DNA of 64,000 nucleotides from Sva-07 sp963793335 (GCA_963793335.1 CAWBZS010000001.1:930001-994000); one strand, 5' to 3'; counted from the stretch's first letter, positions 16,084 to 25,285 are shown. Program-made: numbers and translations. Notes: a model not told the origin generated them from the letters alone.

Positions 16084-17074
16084 AGCGGCGCCTGGCGAAC
16101 GTCGCGGCCACCACCGCACCGAGCACGCACGCGATCACCCCTGACCCCAGCGCCAACTCCTGGCGTCGTTTCGGCGACACCATGGTCCACCACGGCGCCT
16201 CGGTTCCTTCGACGTAGGTCTGTTCGTTGGTGACGGTCGGCGCCCATGATTCGGCTCGGAGGCGCCCGTTCGACACGACCCACGGTTGCAGGGTGTACGG
16301 CAGCAGCCCGGGAGGGATCGGCCCGCGTGCGAACCGCCAGCGCAGACCGGACACCAACTCAGCCAGGCGCTCGGGCAGCGGCAGGCGCGGGCGTTCCCCC
16401 GACAACGCCCGAATGTGCCCACCGGGGACCCAGCCATCGGGAGCCACGTTGAAGACGCCATCGAGTCGCCGTTCGATCCCGACCATCACCGCGGCGGCGA
16501 GATCGTCCAGATGGAGGAACTGCGAGGGTGGGTCGGCTTCAGCCAGGCGTCGACCGAACCCGTACACCAACGCGGTGGCCAGACGCGAGCCACCTCCTTC
16601 GCAGAGCGCCACCGCTGGCCGGAGCACACATGTCGCTCGTCCGCGACACGACGTACGCCATTGTTCGACGAGTTCCTCTGCCGAGGCCAACTGGCGGGCG
16701 AACACGAACTCGACCCCTGGCCGCAGTGTGGCTTCCTCGGTGAGCGGCACCGGATTGTTGGGAGCGGCGCCGTACACCATTGCCGACGACACGAAGACCA
16801 CGTGCGTGGCGCCGAGCAGGTCGGCAATCGCCAGGGTGGCCGCTGCCGGCTCGGTCGCGCTCTCTCGTCGCTCGGCACGCGTGTCGTAGTCGCTGCTGCC
16901 GAGATCGACCACTGCAACCACCCCGGTCGATGCGGGAACGCCGAGCGCTCGGAGCTCGTCGACCGAGTCGGCGAGCACCACCCGGTGGCCTGCGGCTTCG
17001 ACCAGCCCGGCGACTTTGCTGCCGAGGACCCCGGATGCTCCCGAGAGCACCACGGCGCCAGGCAGGTCGGTCAT
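16064..17074 (-). CDS. NAD-dependent epimerase/dehydratase-like protein with C-terminal membrane helix
   Basis: A 336-residue extended-SDR protein. The dinucleotide-binding start is VVLSGASGVLGSKVAGLVE, and a conserved-looking SSAMVYGAAPNNP stands where many epimerases have the Ser/Thr and downstream Tyr of the active site; the usual YxxxK is not clear (FVFARQLAS follows). A C-terminal membrane helix (SGVIACVLGAVVAATF) precedes an Arg-rich end. The enzyme reaction is therefore uncertain. ATG 17074 is supported by a TAACGT -10 box 7 bases upstream. Confidence 0.65.
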   Translation of the reverse strand: MTDLPGAVVLSGASGVLGSKVAGLVEAAGHRVVLADSVDELRALGVPASTGVVAVVDLGSSDYDTRAERRESATEPAAATLAIADLLGATHVVFVSSAMVYGAAPNNPVPLTEEATLRPGVEFVFARQLASAEELVEQWRTSCRGRATCVLRPAVALCEGGGSRLATALVYGFGRRLAEADPPSQFLHLDDLAAAVMVGIERRLDGVFNVAPDGWVPGGHIRALSGERPRLPLPERLAELVSGLRWRFARGPIPPGLLPYTLQPWVVSNGRLRAESWAPTVTNEQTYVEGTEAPWWTMVSPKRRQELALGSGVIACVLGAVVAATFARRRFSRRRG

Positions 17075-17081
17075 CGCCGCA

Positions 17082-17087
17082 ACGTTA
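17082..17087 (-). promoter_or_regulatory. -10 box for the epimerase-like gene
   Basis: Minus-strand TAACGT, 7 bases before ATG 17074; leaderless arrangement. Confidence 0.55.
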
Positions 17088-17138
17088 CCCAGCTCGATCC
17101 CACGAGAGCCCCGCGACGTGCTCGACCCGATCAGCCCG

Positions 17139-17144
17139 TAGCAT
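17139..17144 (+). promoter_or_regulatory. -10 box for the DUF2342 gene
   Basis: TAGCAT, 6 bases before ATG 17151; leaderless arrangement. It lies 51 bases from the divergent epimerase -10 box. Confidence 0.5.
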
Positions 17145-17150
17145 CGTGGC

Positions 17151-18350
17151 ATGGCCGACGACCAAGATCCCGGCGAGTCCATCGACCCGTTCGCGGGGAT
17201 GCCGTTGTTCGGCGATCTCTCACGAGCGCTGTCGGGGCAGGGTCCACTCAACTGGGATGCCGCACGGCAGTTCGCCGTGCTGGCCGCCAACGGTGGCGGT
17301 CTGCTGTCGGGGACCGGGGTGTCGACCTCGGCGAACGTCGACCCGAGCGTGCGCATCAAGTACCGCGAACTCGCCAACATCGCACGCCTCCATGTCGCCG
17401 ACGTGATGCAACTCGAGGTGCCAGGAGCAGAACCCGACGTCGCCACGCCCGAACAGTGGGCACAACAGACGCTCGACGCCTACCGGCCGTTGTTCACCGA
17501 TCTCGCCACCTCGCTCGGATCGAACGACGAACTCCCTGCCGAGATGGCGTCCGATCCAATGGCGCAGATGATGGCGGGGCTGAGCAAGATGATGGCGCCC
17601 GCCATGATGGGCATGAGCGTTGGTTCGATGGTCGGCAACCTGGCTCGACGAGCGTTCGGCGTGTACGACCTGCCCGTCCCACGTGCGACGCCCGCACTGG
17701 TACTCGTGCCGTCGAACATCGACCGCTTCGCAGAGCAGTGGGAGATTCCGCTCGACGAGATGCGGCTCTGGGTGCTCGCTCACGAACTCGCCGGCCTCAC
17801 CCTGCTCTCGATCGACCACATCGCCGACCATCTCCGATCACTGGTCCAACGTCACGTCGGCGGCTTCCAGCCCGACCCTGCGGCGCTCACCGACAAGATG
17901 TCGTCGCTCGACATCGACCAGAGCGACCCAATGGCCGCCATGCAACAGGCCTTCGGCGACCCCGAGGTCCTCCTCGGCGCGGTCAGGTCGGCCGATCAGC
18001 TCGCCCTCGAACCGGAGCTCGATGCTGCGGTGGCGGTCACCATCGGGGTGATCGACTGGGTGGTCGACGCCGTGGCCGTTCGCGTCATCGGCGGCAACGC
18101 CCTGCAGATCGCCGAGGCGGCTCGTCGGCGACGGGCCGAGGCCTCACCGGACGAGATCTTCGTCGAGCGCCTGCTCGGCATCCGCCTCGGCGCCAAGCAG
18201 ACCGCGCGTGGCAAGGCGTTCGTGCAGGGCGTGGTCGATCGCGCCGGCGAACGCGGCCTCGAGCCGCTGTTCACCGATCCGGCGGCGGTGCCCACCCCGA
18301 ACGAGATCGAGGCGCCTGGCCTCTGGCTCGCCCGGGTCGCCGATCACTGA
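17151..18350 (+). CDS. DUF2342 (zinc metalloprotease-like) family protein, metal site degenerate
   Basis: A 399-residue protein recognisable as the actinobacterial DUF2342 group, often annotated as zinc-dependent metalloprotease or F420-associated hydrolase. The LRLWVLAHELAG segment near residues 204-215 aligns with the family HExxH helix, but the second His is Gly. In the expected third-ligand region (VTIGVIDWVVDAV) the usual Glu is also not seen. A Met-rich region (MAQMMAGLSKMMAPAMMGMS) precedes it. Proteolytic activity is therefore doubtful. The 3' end overlaps the convergent MFS reading frame by 80 bases as sequenced. Confidence 0.75.
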   Translation: MADDQDPGESIDPFAGMPLFGDLSRALSGQGPLNWDAARQFAVLAANGGGLLSGTGVSTSANVDPSVRIKYRELANIARLHVADVMQLEVPGAEPDVATPEQWAQQTLDAYRPLFTDLATSLGSNDELPAEMASDPMAQMMAGLSKMMAPAMMGMSVGSMVGNLARRAFGVYDLPVPRATPALVLVPSNIDRFAEQWEIPLDEMRLWVLAHELAGLTLLSIDHIADHLRSLVQRHVGGFQPDPAALTDKMSSLDIDQSDPMAAMQQAFGDPEVLLGAVRSADQLALEPELDAAVAVTIGVIDWVVDAVAVRVIGGNALQIAEAARRRRAEASPDEIFVERLLGIRLGAKQTARGKAFVQGVVDRAGERGLEPLFTDPAAVPTPNEIEAPGLWLARVADH

Positions 18351-19542
18351 GACTGCGCCTGCGGCTGCCCGGATGACCTCCGGTCCCGCGTCGCAGATAC
18401 ACCGTGGTTGCGGCCGCAGCGAGGCCAACGACCAGGAACCCGATCGGGCCCGGCACCTGGATCAGCACGGCGACGAACGCCCCGAGTGCCCACGACAGCT
18501 GAAACCGCGTTTCGAACACTGCGAATGCTCGTCCACGGTTGGCGCCTGGGGCGTCGCGCTGCACGATGCTCTCGAAGTTGAGGCGGCCGAGCGCGGCCAT
18601 CAGGTTCAGCACTCCAGCAAGGACGACCGCACCGAACGGACCACCCAGCGCAGCGGTGAGCAGGCCGACGCCGGCGGCGACCAGCAGGGCGATCGTCAGC
18701 ATCGTCTCCTCGCGAACCCGTTCGCGCAGGAGCGACGCCACCGAGTTGCCGAGCATCGCGGCCAGGGCCGAGACACCGACGACCGCGCCGAACCACAGCG
18801 CGCCCTGGTCCTGCGAGCGCAGCCAGAACGCCAAGTGGAAGAACGTGAAGCCCACCAGGCCGCGGAGCACGGTCATCGCCACGGCGCCGAGCTGGACGTT
18901 CGACGAGTGCAGTTCGGTCGTCTCGGCAGCGTCGGCCTCCGTGGAAGCGACGACGTCCGAGCTGAGCCGCGTCGCGGCGACGAACGCACCGACGAACAGG
19001 ACCGCTCCGTAGACGAGGGTGGCGGGAGCTCCGATCAGCGTCAACAGGATGCCAGCGGGAATCACCGCAACGGCGCCCGTGATCCCCGCGATCAGGCCCA
19101 GCTTCGAGTTGGCCTCGACGAGCTCGTCCTCGGAGCGGACCGTCGACGGCACGATTGCCGACTTGGACACCGTGTAGGTCTTCTGCAACACCAGCGACGC
19201 GAACACCAACGGAAACAGCGCGAGCGCGTCGAGGTACTGCGCCATCAGCAGGGTCAACACCACACGCAGGAGCGCCACCACTTGGATCACGAGTTTCCGA
19301 CCGCCGGCGACGCGATCGATCAGTGGGCCGATCAGCGGTGCAACGACGAGGAACGGCGCGAATCCCAACACCAGGAAGAGCAGCACGCGCGACCGCGCAG
19401 CATCGAGGTCGATGTCGAAGAACAGCGAGTCGGCGAGCGCGATCACCATGGCGGCATCGCCGCCCATCATCAGGGCATGGGTGATCGCCAGCCGGCGGAA
19501 CTTGGACGGCTGCGGACGTCGCGCAGCGTGTTCGGGTTCCAC
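18271..19542 (-). CDS. MFS transporter, possible C-terminal frameshift
   Basis: A 423-residue integral membrane protein with about ten to twelve hydrophobic segments and the layout of an exporter-type MFS permease. After the last helix (AAAATTVYLRR) the frame continues through 37 low-complexity Arg/Pro-rich residues inside the DUF2342 gene. Removing one base near 18385 would instead give a short tail ending QPQAQSQ at a TGA (18345), leaving almost no overlap. GTG 19542 has a TAGGAT -10 box 7 bases upstream. Substrate unknown. Confidence 0.75.
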   Translation of the reverse strand: MEPEHAARRPQPSKFRRLAITHALMMGGDAAMVIALADSLFFDIDLDAARSRVLLFLVLGFAPFLVVAPLIGPLIDRVAGGRKLVIQVVALLRVVLTLLMAQYLDALALFPLVFASLVLQKTYTVSKSAIVPSTVRSEDELVEANSKLGLIAGITGAVAVIPAGILLTLIGAPATLVYGAVLFVGAFVAATRLSSDVVASTEADAAETTELHSSNVQLGAVAMTVLRGLVGFTFFHLAFWLRSQDQGALWFGAVVGVSALAAMLGNSVASLLRERVREETMLTIALLVAAGVGLLTAALGGPFGAVVLAGVLNLMAALGRLNFESIVQRDAPGANRGRAFAVFETRFQLSWALGAFVAVLIQVPGPIGFLVVGLAAAATTVYLRRGTGGHPGSRRRSLSDRRPGRARGQAPRSRSGWAPPPDR

Positions 19543-19549
19543 CGCGCCG

Positions 19550-19555
19550 ATCCTA
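19550..19555 (-). promoter_or_regulatory. -10 box for the MFS gene
   Basis: Minus-strand TAGGAT, 7 bases before GTG 19542. Confidence 0.5.
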
Positions 19556-19606
19556 CGGGACGTGCTGATCCTGGCGGCGCACGCTCGCCGGTCGCCTCAC
19601 CGAGGG

Positions 19607-20311
19607 TCAGGCTCGCTCGTACTTGTAGCCAAGGCCCCGAATCGTGACGATCCGCGTCGGCGACGCCGGATCGAGCTCCACCTTGCTCCGCAACCGCTTC
19701 ACGTGGACATCGAGCGTCTTGGTGTCACCGACGTAGTCGCTTCCCCACACCCGGTCGATCAAGGTGTCGCGCGGGAGCACACGGCCCGCGTTGGCGAGCA
19801 ACAGGTGCAGCAGCTCGAACTCCTTGAGCGGGAGCACGACATGCTGGCCGTCGACAACGACGCGGTGCTCGTCGGGATCGAGCACGACAGCACCGACTTC
19901 GATCACGCCCGTCGCACTCGACGCGCCGTCGGCCTCGGCGCTCAGCTCACTGCGGCGGAGCACCGCACGCATTCGGGCCACCAGCTCACGCAGGCGATAG
20001 GGCTTGGAGACGTAGTCGTCAGCGCCCACCTCGAGACCGACCACCGTGTCGATCTCCGCTCCCTTGGCGGTGACCATGATGATCGGGACCTTGGTCTTCG
20101 TGCGCAGCTGCCGACACACGTCGATTCCGCTGATCTTGGGCAGCATCACGTCGAGCAGGACGAGGTCGGGCTGCACCCGGTCGAACATGCTGAGTGCCTC
20201 GGCTCCGTCGGTTGCCACCACCACGTCGAATCCTTCGCGCCGCAGACCGACCGTGAGCGCTTCGACGAACCCCGCCTCGTCCTCGACGACCAACACCCGT
20301 GGATCGTTCAC
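19607..20311 (-). CDS. regX3: Phosphate-responsive response regulator (OmpR/PhoB type, RegX3-like)
   Basis: A 234-residue two-domain regulator. The receiver domain has acidic residues VVEDE (10-12), phosphoacceptor Asp54 in LVLLDVMLP and Lys103 in VSKPYR. The C-terminal winged helix ends with the usual LDVHVKRLRSKVE and IRGLGYKYE. Its start overlaps the histidine kinase stop by four bases. Position at the end of pstSCAB-phoU-kinase makes it the likely activator that binds the PHO box at 26533-26572. The name RegX3 rests on this context and on the SenX3-like partner. Confidence 0.9.
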   Translation of the reverse strand: MNDPRVLVVEDEAGFVEALTVGLRREGFDVVVATDGAEALSMFDRVQPDLVLLDVMLPKISGIDVCRQLRTKTKVPIIMVTAKGAEIDTVVGLEVGADDYVSKPYRLRELVARMRAVLRRSELSAEADGASSATGVIEVGAVVLDPDEHRVVVDGQHVVLPLKEFELLHLLLANAGRVLPRDTLIDRVWGSDYVGDTKTLDVHVKRLRSKVELDPASPTRIVTIRGLGYKYERA

Positions 20312-21489
20312 GACTCGACCTCCGCACCACCGGGTGGGAGCGACGGCGCGGGGCCTGGGTCTGCGTCGCGCTCGACGAGCAGTGCGACCGGCAACCGGAG
20401 CACGAACGTCGACCCCGCGCCCTCCTCGGACGACACGATCACGTCGCCGCCGTGGTTGCCTGCAACGTGACGCACGATCGACAGCCCGAGCCCCGTTCCA
20501 CCCTTGGCGCGGCTTCGAGCACGGTCGACCCGGTAGAACCGCTCGAACACACGGTCGAGGTCACGTCGGGGGATGCCGATGCCTTGATCGGCGACCATCA
20601 CCTCGACCCAGGTGTCGTTCACACGCGTCCGGAGCTGGACCACACCGCCGGGGTGGCTGTACTTGACTGCGTTCTCCACGAGGTTTCCAACCGCCGACAC
20701 GAGCTGACGTTCGTCGCCGCGTACTGCGACGTCGTCCGCTGCTTCGAGCACGGTGATCTCCACGCCGCGGCCGACGTCGACCGCGCGCCCGCGGCCGATC
20801 GCGAGCTGCACCACCGATGCCAAGTCGACGATCTCGGTGCCCGGGCGCGTCGACTCGATCTGTGACAGCTTCAGCAGATCGTCGATTGTCCGCACCGCAC
20901 GGTGTGCTTCCTCCACCAGATGGTCGGCGAGGCGGTGCACGATCGCAGGATCGGACTCATCGATCAACGCCTCGGCGAGCACCGCCACCGCACCGACCGG
21001 CGTCTTGAGCTCGTGGGAGATGTTGGTGACGAAGTCGGTGCGAATCGCATCGGTACGGATCCGCTCGCTCACGTCGCGCATCGTCACGACGACGCCACCG
21101 GTCGGAAGCGCATGCGCGGAGAACTCGAGCCAGATCTTGGGCGGACCGTGCACCTCGACGAGCTGGACCGCACCGGTTCCGGTGTGGGCATCGCGAACTG
21201 CTGCGGCCAGATGATCGTCGACGAGCACGCCAACGTGGGTGCCACGGAACATCTCTGCCGCCGCGTTCCGGTACCGGACCTCACCGGCGGCATCAGCGAC
21301 CACCACCCCGATCTCGAGATGCTCGACGGCCTCCGTCAACGATGCCGACACACCGTGATCTGCTCGCGGCGGTCGTGCAGCGCGCTGATCGATCGGATCG
21401 ACGCCCAGCCGACGAGCGCTCACCATCCTGGCCACCGCGAAGCCCACCACGATGCCGAGCACTGCGGCGACCGCGACGGGCAGGGTCAT
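20308..21489 (-). CDS. senX3: Sensor histidine kinase (SenX3/PhoR type)
   Basis: A 393-residue membrane sensor. One N-terminal helix (LPVAVAAVLGIVVGFAVARMV) precedes a PAS-like region and then the dimerisation box FVTNISHELKTPVG with phospho-acceptor His159. The ATP-binding domain shows the N box NLVENAVKYSH, G1 DQGIGIP and GGTGLGLSIV. The lack of a large extracytoplasmic sensor fits SenX3/PhoR kinases, which sense phosphate through PhoU and the Pst transporter. Starts 4 bases after phoU ends and overlaps the response regulator start. Confidence 0.9.
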   Translation of the reverse strand: MTLPVAVAAVLGIVVGFAVARMVSARRLGVDPIDQRAARPPRADHGVSASLTEAVEHLEIGVVVADAAGEVRYRNAAAEMFRGTHVGVLVDDHLAAAVRDAHTGTGAVQLVEVHGPPKIWLEFSAHALPTGGVVVTMRDVSERIRTDAIRTDFVTNISHELKTPVGAVAVLAEALIDESDPAIVHRLADHLVEEAHRAVRTIDDLLKLSQIESTRPGTEIVDLASVVQLAIGRGRAVDVGRGVEITVLEAADDVAVRGDERQLVSAVGNLVENAVKYSHPGGVVQLRTRVNDTWVEVMVADQGIGIPRRDLDRVFERFYRVDRARSRAKGGTGLGLSIVRHVAGNHGGDVIVSSEEGAGSTFVLRLPVALLVERDADPGPAPSLPPGGAEVES

Positions 21490-21493
21490 GGCG

Positions 21494-22216
21494 TCACCCG
21501 TCGTTCGGTTCGGGCACCGCGACGACGGCCGGCGGCTCGTTGTCGCTCTCCGGGTATGGCTTCTCGGGGAGCCAACCGTTGACGATGTACCGGGTGCGAT
21601 CACCGACGTTGACCGCATGGTCGCCGATTCGCTCGTAGAAGCGTGCGACGACAGCGAGCTGCACAGCAACCTGCAGATCGATGTTGCCGGCGGCATGGCT
21701 CTCGAAGATCACCTGGATGAACTGGCGGTGCAGGTCGTCGAGGTAGGCGTCCATGTCGTGCAACGCAGCGGCTCGGACGCCATCGAGGTGCAGGTACGCC
21801 TCGGTCGCCTCTTTGAACAGCACCTGGGCCTGGTCACCCATCTTCTGGATCACACCGCGCAGGTGCGGGTCGAGCTCGTGACCGTACATCCGTCGGGCCG
21901 CCTTGCAGATGTTGACGCACAGGTCGGCCGACCGTTCGATGTCGGCGATGATCTTGATCGACGAGATCACCGCACGAAGGTCCGTCGCAACGGGCGCCTG
22001 CAACGCGATCACGGTGAAGCACTGCTCCTCGAGTTCCAGCGATCGGCGGTCGTAGTCGTCGTCGCCGAGGATCATGTACTCGGCAGCTTCGAGGTCCATC
22101 GACAGCAGCACCTCGGTGGCGCGAGGCACCAACTCGGTCACCCCAGCCGACAACCGGGCGATCCCGGTGCGGATCTCGTCGAGCTGCTGGTGGAACTGGG
22201 ATCGGAGTTCGTTCAT
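21494..22216 (-). CDS. phoU: Phosphate-specific transport system accessory protein PhoU
   Basis: A 240-residue all-helical protein made of two PhoU repeats. The metal-binding acidic motifs are visible as ISSIKIIADIERSADLCVNI and VVARFYERIGDHAVNVGD. PhoU links the Pst transporter to the histidine kinase and represses the Pho response in high phosphate. The ATG overlaps the pstB stop (ATGA). About 20 extra residues, Pro/Glu-rich, follow the second repeat. Confidence 0.95.
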   Translation of the reverse strand: MNELRSQFHQQLDEIRTGIARLSAGVTELVPRATEVLLSMDLEAAEYMILGDDDYDRRSLELEEQCFTVIALQAPVATDLRAVISSIKIIADIERSADLCVNICKAARRMYGHELDPHLRGVIQKMGDQAQVLFKEATEAYLHLDGVRAAALHDMDAYLDDLHRQFIQVIFESHAAGNIDLQVAVQLAVVARFYERIGDHAVNVGDRTRYIVNGWLPEKPYPESDNEPPAVVAVPEPNDG

Positions 22217-23076
22217 CAGCCGAACCGTCCAGTGATGTAGTCGATCGTCGACTGCTCCTTCGGGTTGGAGAACATCACATCGGTGTCGTCCATCTCCACC
22301 ACGTAGCCGGGCTGACCGGTTCCGTCGATCGTGAAGAAGGCAGTTCGCTGCGACACGCGCGCCGCCTGCTGCATGTTGTGCGTCACAATGACGATCGTGT
22401 AGGTCGACTTGAGCTCGTTCATCAGCTGCTCGATCGCCAGCGTCGAGATCGGGTCGAGGGCCGAACACGGCTCGTCCATCAGCAGGATCTCCGGCTCGAC
22501 CGCGATCGCACGAGCGATGCACAAGCGCTGCTGCTGTCCACCAGACAATCCCGAGCCAGGCTTGTCGAGGCGGTCCTTCACTTCCTCCCACAGGTTGGCC
22601 CCGCGCAGCGCTCGCTCCACCTGTTCTTCCCCGTCGGCCTTGCTGATCCGCTTGCTGTTGAGTCGCTTGCCCGCAAGCACGTTGTCGGCAATCGACATCG
22701 TCGGGAACGGGTTCGGCCGCTGGAAGACCATCCCGACCTTGCGACGCACGGCCACCGGGTCGACGCCGGGAGCGTAGAGATCCTCGCCATCGACGTACAC
22801 CGACCCCGTGACATGGGCGCCATCGATCACCTCGTGCATGCGGTTGAGCGAACGGATGAAGGTTGACTTGCCGCAGCCAGACGCTCCGATCAGTGCCGTG
22901 ACCGACCGCGGCTCGATCACCATGTCGACATCTCGCACGGCGTGGAAGTCGCCGTAGTAGATGTTGAGGTCCTCGACCACGATCCGGTTGTCCGGACCCG
23001 GCAATGCTGCCGCCGGTGCAGCCGCACCGGACAGGGGGCGAGTATCGGTCGGCGTGGCATCGATGCGGTCGGTCAT
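22216..23076 (-). CDS. pstB: Phosphate ABC transporter ATP-binding protein PstB
   Basis: ATPase that powers phosphate import through PstCA. The 286-residue protein has Walker A GASGCGKST (64-72), the Q-loop region VFQRPNPFP, signature LSGGQQQR, Walker B ILLMDEPCSALDP and the H-loop VTHNM. ATG 23076 is preferred because AAGGAG lies 9 bases upstream; an in-frame ATG at 23127 would add 17 residues. It follows pstA by about 56 bases from this start. Confidence 0.95.
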   Translation of the reverse strand: MTDRIDATPTDTRPLSGAAAPAAALPGPDNRIVVEDLNIYYGDFHAVRDVDMVIEPRSVTALIGASGCGKSTFIRSLNRMHEVIDGAHVTGSVYVDGEDLYAPGVDPVAVRRKVGMVFQRPNPFPTMSIADNVLAGKRLNSKRISKADGEEQVERALRGANLWEEVKDRLDKPGSGLSGGQQQRLCIARAIAVEPEILLMDEPCSALDPISTLAIEQLMNELKSTYTIVIVTHNMQQAARVSQRTAFFTIDGTGQPGYVVEMDDTDVMFSNPKEQSTIDYITGRFG

Positions 23077-23132
23077 CGCGTCGGTCTCCTTGTGGGTGCG
23101 GTGGCCGGTGATCGGAACATTGGTCATCGGGG

Positions 23133-24209
23133 TCACCGCAGACCTTTCGGCTTGAGGGCTGACGACAGGATACGTGCCAGCGAGAACAGGATCATCACGA
23201 TCAGCACCAGCGTGAGCGCGGCTGTCCATGAGCGGTCCTGGCCGGCCTCGGGCGGCAGCCCCGGCTGGACATACTGGTAGTAGGTGTAGACGGGCAGCGT
23301 GGTCATCCGACCATCGAACGGATTCCAGTTGACACCTTGGGCAAGCCCGACGGTGACGAGCAGAGGTGCGGTTTCGCCGATGACGCGGGCGATGGCCAGT
23401 ACGACGCCCGTGATCACGCCTGCGATTGCGGTCGGGATGACCACCTTGACGATCGTCTTCCACTTTGGCACGCCGAGTGCGTAGGAAGCCTCACGCAACT
23501 CGTCGGGAACCAGCCGCAGCATCTCCTCGGCCGAGCGGACCACCACGGGCGTCATCAGCACTGTCAGCGCCACCGCACCGGAGATGCCAGACCGGGTACC
23601 CGGACCGAAGAACAGCTCGAACAGGGCGTACGCAAAGAGACCGGCCACGATCGACGGGATACCGGTCATCACGTCGACCATTGCCTGAATGGCTTTTGCC
23701 AACCTCGTCCCGCGTCCGTACTCAGCGAGATAGATCGCGGTGAACAGCCCGAACGGCACCGACATCAATGTGGCCAAGCCGGTGATGATCAGCGTGCCGA
23801 CGATGGCGTGGTAGGCGCCTCCACCTTCACCGACGACACCGCGCATCGTCGAAGTGAAGAACTCCGTGTCGAATCTCGGCAGGCCACGTTCGAGCACCGT
23901 CCAGATCAGCGAGATCAGCGGCAGCAGGACGAGGGCAAAGCAGCTGGTGAACACCGCCGACATCAACCGGTCGAGCGCCTGTCGCTGGCCCTCGACGATG
24001 CGCGACACGACGTAGATGCCGACGCAGTAGGCCACGATCGTGACCACGATCCAGCGCGCCCAATTCGGCGCCCCGGATGGCAGCCAGGTGGCAGCGCCGA
24101 GTGCCACCGCGGCGAGACCGATGGCGATGTGTCGCGACCGCCCGAGCTGACCGGCGGTGAGGTCGGGCCGCTGCTCGACGGGTGCCTGAGGCTGATCGGT
24201 GACGGTCAT
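23133..24209 (-). CDS. pstA: Phosphate ABC transporter permease PstA
   Basis: A 358-residue membrane permease. The BPD-transport permease core carries the EAA loop as ELREASYALGVPKWKTIVKVVIP, followed by GETAPLL. The N-terminal region has two extra hydrophobic segments before the core (about residues 30-70), which makes it longer than the E. coli protein. The ATG overlaps the pstC stop (ATGA). Confidence 0.95.
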   Translation of the reverse strand: MTVTDQPQAPVEQRPDLTAGQLGRSRHIAIGLAAVALGAATWLPSGAPNWARWIVVTIVAYCVGIYVVSRIVEGQRQALDRLMSAVFTSCFALVLLPLISLIWTVLERGLPRFDTEFFTSTMRGVVGEGGGAYHAIVGTLIITGLATLMSVPFGLFTAIYLAEYGRGTRLAKAIQAMVDVMTGIPSIVAGLFAYALFELFFGPGTRSGISGAVALTVLMTPVVVRSAEEMLRLVPDELREASYALGVPKWKTIVKVVIPTAIAGVITGVVLAIARVIGETAPLLVTVGLAQGVNWNPFDGRMTTLPVYTYYQYVQPGLPPEAGQDRSWTAALTLVLIVMILFSLARILSSALKPKGLR

Positions 24210-25162
24210 CCTGCTGCTCCCGAGAATCCGGAACTGGCGACTCGTCGAGCGAGCGCATTGACCACAAACGTGAGGAAGAACAACACGAGGCCGGTGGCGA
24301 TGAGTCGGTTCACCTCGAGCCCGGACGACTCGGGGAACTTCAGGGCGATGTTCGACGCAATCGTGTTCGGGTTCTGGTTCGTGATGATGTTGAACGTGTA
24401 GAGGTCGGCGGGCGACAGGATGATCGCCACGGCCATGGTCTCGCCGAGCGCCCGGCCGAGTCCGAGCATCGCGCCGCTGATCACGCCGGAGCGGCCATAG
24501 GGAATGACCGCCTGTCGGATCATCTCCCACTTGGTGGCGCCGAGCGCAAGGGATGCTTCCTCGTGCAACCGGGGGGTCTGCAGGAACACTTCGCGCGAGA
24601 TCGCCGTGATGATCGGCAGGATCATGACCGCCAGGACCACGGCGGCGGTCATCATCGTGCGACCGCTCGTCGACGCAGGTCCGGCGAAGAACGGCAGGAA
24701 GCCGAGGTTGTCCTCGAGCCAGGGGAAGACACTTCGCGACAGGATCGGCGCAAGCACCGCAATGCCCCAGATTCCGAACACCACCGACGGGATCGCCGCA
24801 AGGAGGTCGATGAAGTAGCCCAGCGTCTGCGCCAGCTTCTTCGGCGCGTAGTGGCTGATGAAGAGAGCGACCGCCACCGACATCGGCAGTGCGATCAAGA
24901 GGGCAATGAACGCCGCCCAGATCGTGCCGAAGAGCAACGGGCCGACGTACTGCACGAAGGTGTCGGACCCGTCGAACTCGGACGAGTCGGCGCCGAACGT
25001 GGGCCATGCCTCGGTGAAGAGAAACAGTGCAACCGCTGCAAGGGTGACCAGAATCAGCAACCCCGCCCCGAACGAGACGCCGCTGAAGATGCGGTCGCCG
25101 AGCTTGCTGGGGCTGTCGAGCGGGGCGGCGGACCCATTGGGTGGTGTTTCGGTGATGGTCAA
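24206..25162 (-). CDS. pstC: Phosphate ABC transporter permease PstC
   Basis: A permease of about 318 residues that pairs with PstA. The EAA loop is seen as RLHEEASLALGATKWEMIRQAVIP, followed by LGLGRALGETMAV. TTG 25162 is preferred: it gives the normal family length and has CGAGGA a few bases upstream. An in-frame ATG at 25228 would add 22 residues that read through the hairpin foot and look unlike a permease N-terminus. Separated from pstS by 123 bases that contain a strong hairpin. Confidence 0.9.
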   Translation of the reverse strand: MTITETPPNGSAAPLDSPSKLGDRIFSGVSFGAGLLILVTLAAVALFLFTEAWPTFGADSSEFDGSDTFVQYVGPLLFGTIWAAFIALLIALPMSVAVALFISHYAPKKLAQTLGYFIDLLAAIPSVVFGIWGIAVLAPILSRSVFPWLEDNLGFLPFFAGPASTSGRTMMTAAVVLAVMILPIITAISREVFLQTPRLHEEASLALGATKWEMIRQAVIPYGRSGVISGAMLGLGRALGETMAVAIILSPADLYTFNIITNQNPNTIASNIALKFPESSGLEVNRLIATGLVLFFLTFVVNALARRVASSGFSGAAG

Positions 25163-25228
25163 GAAGTTGTCCTCGGCCTGCGAACGCAGGCACGGTGGTC
25201 GGAACGAACAGGAACGACGAGGCGACAT

Positions 25229-25265
25229 CCGGTTTCGGGCCCACCCGTGGGCCGACCCGAAACCG
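25229..25265 (-). terminator. Hairpin between pstS and pstC
   Basis: Outer 11-bp arms ccggtttcggg and its complement enclose an inner CCCAC/GTGGG stem with a four-base bulge. It lies 21 bases after the pstS stop in the direction of transcription. Such a structure would protect or partly terminate the message, allowing more PstS than permease. No T-run follows. Confidence 0.6.
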
Positions 25266-25285
25266 GTCGAGTCACGACGCGATGG

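Noticed and set aside
22216..23127. Longer PstB start at 23127
   Set aside because: The ATG at 23076 has an AAGGAG at good distance, and the extra residues are not family-like; kept only as an alternative.
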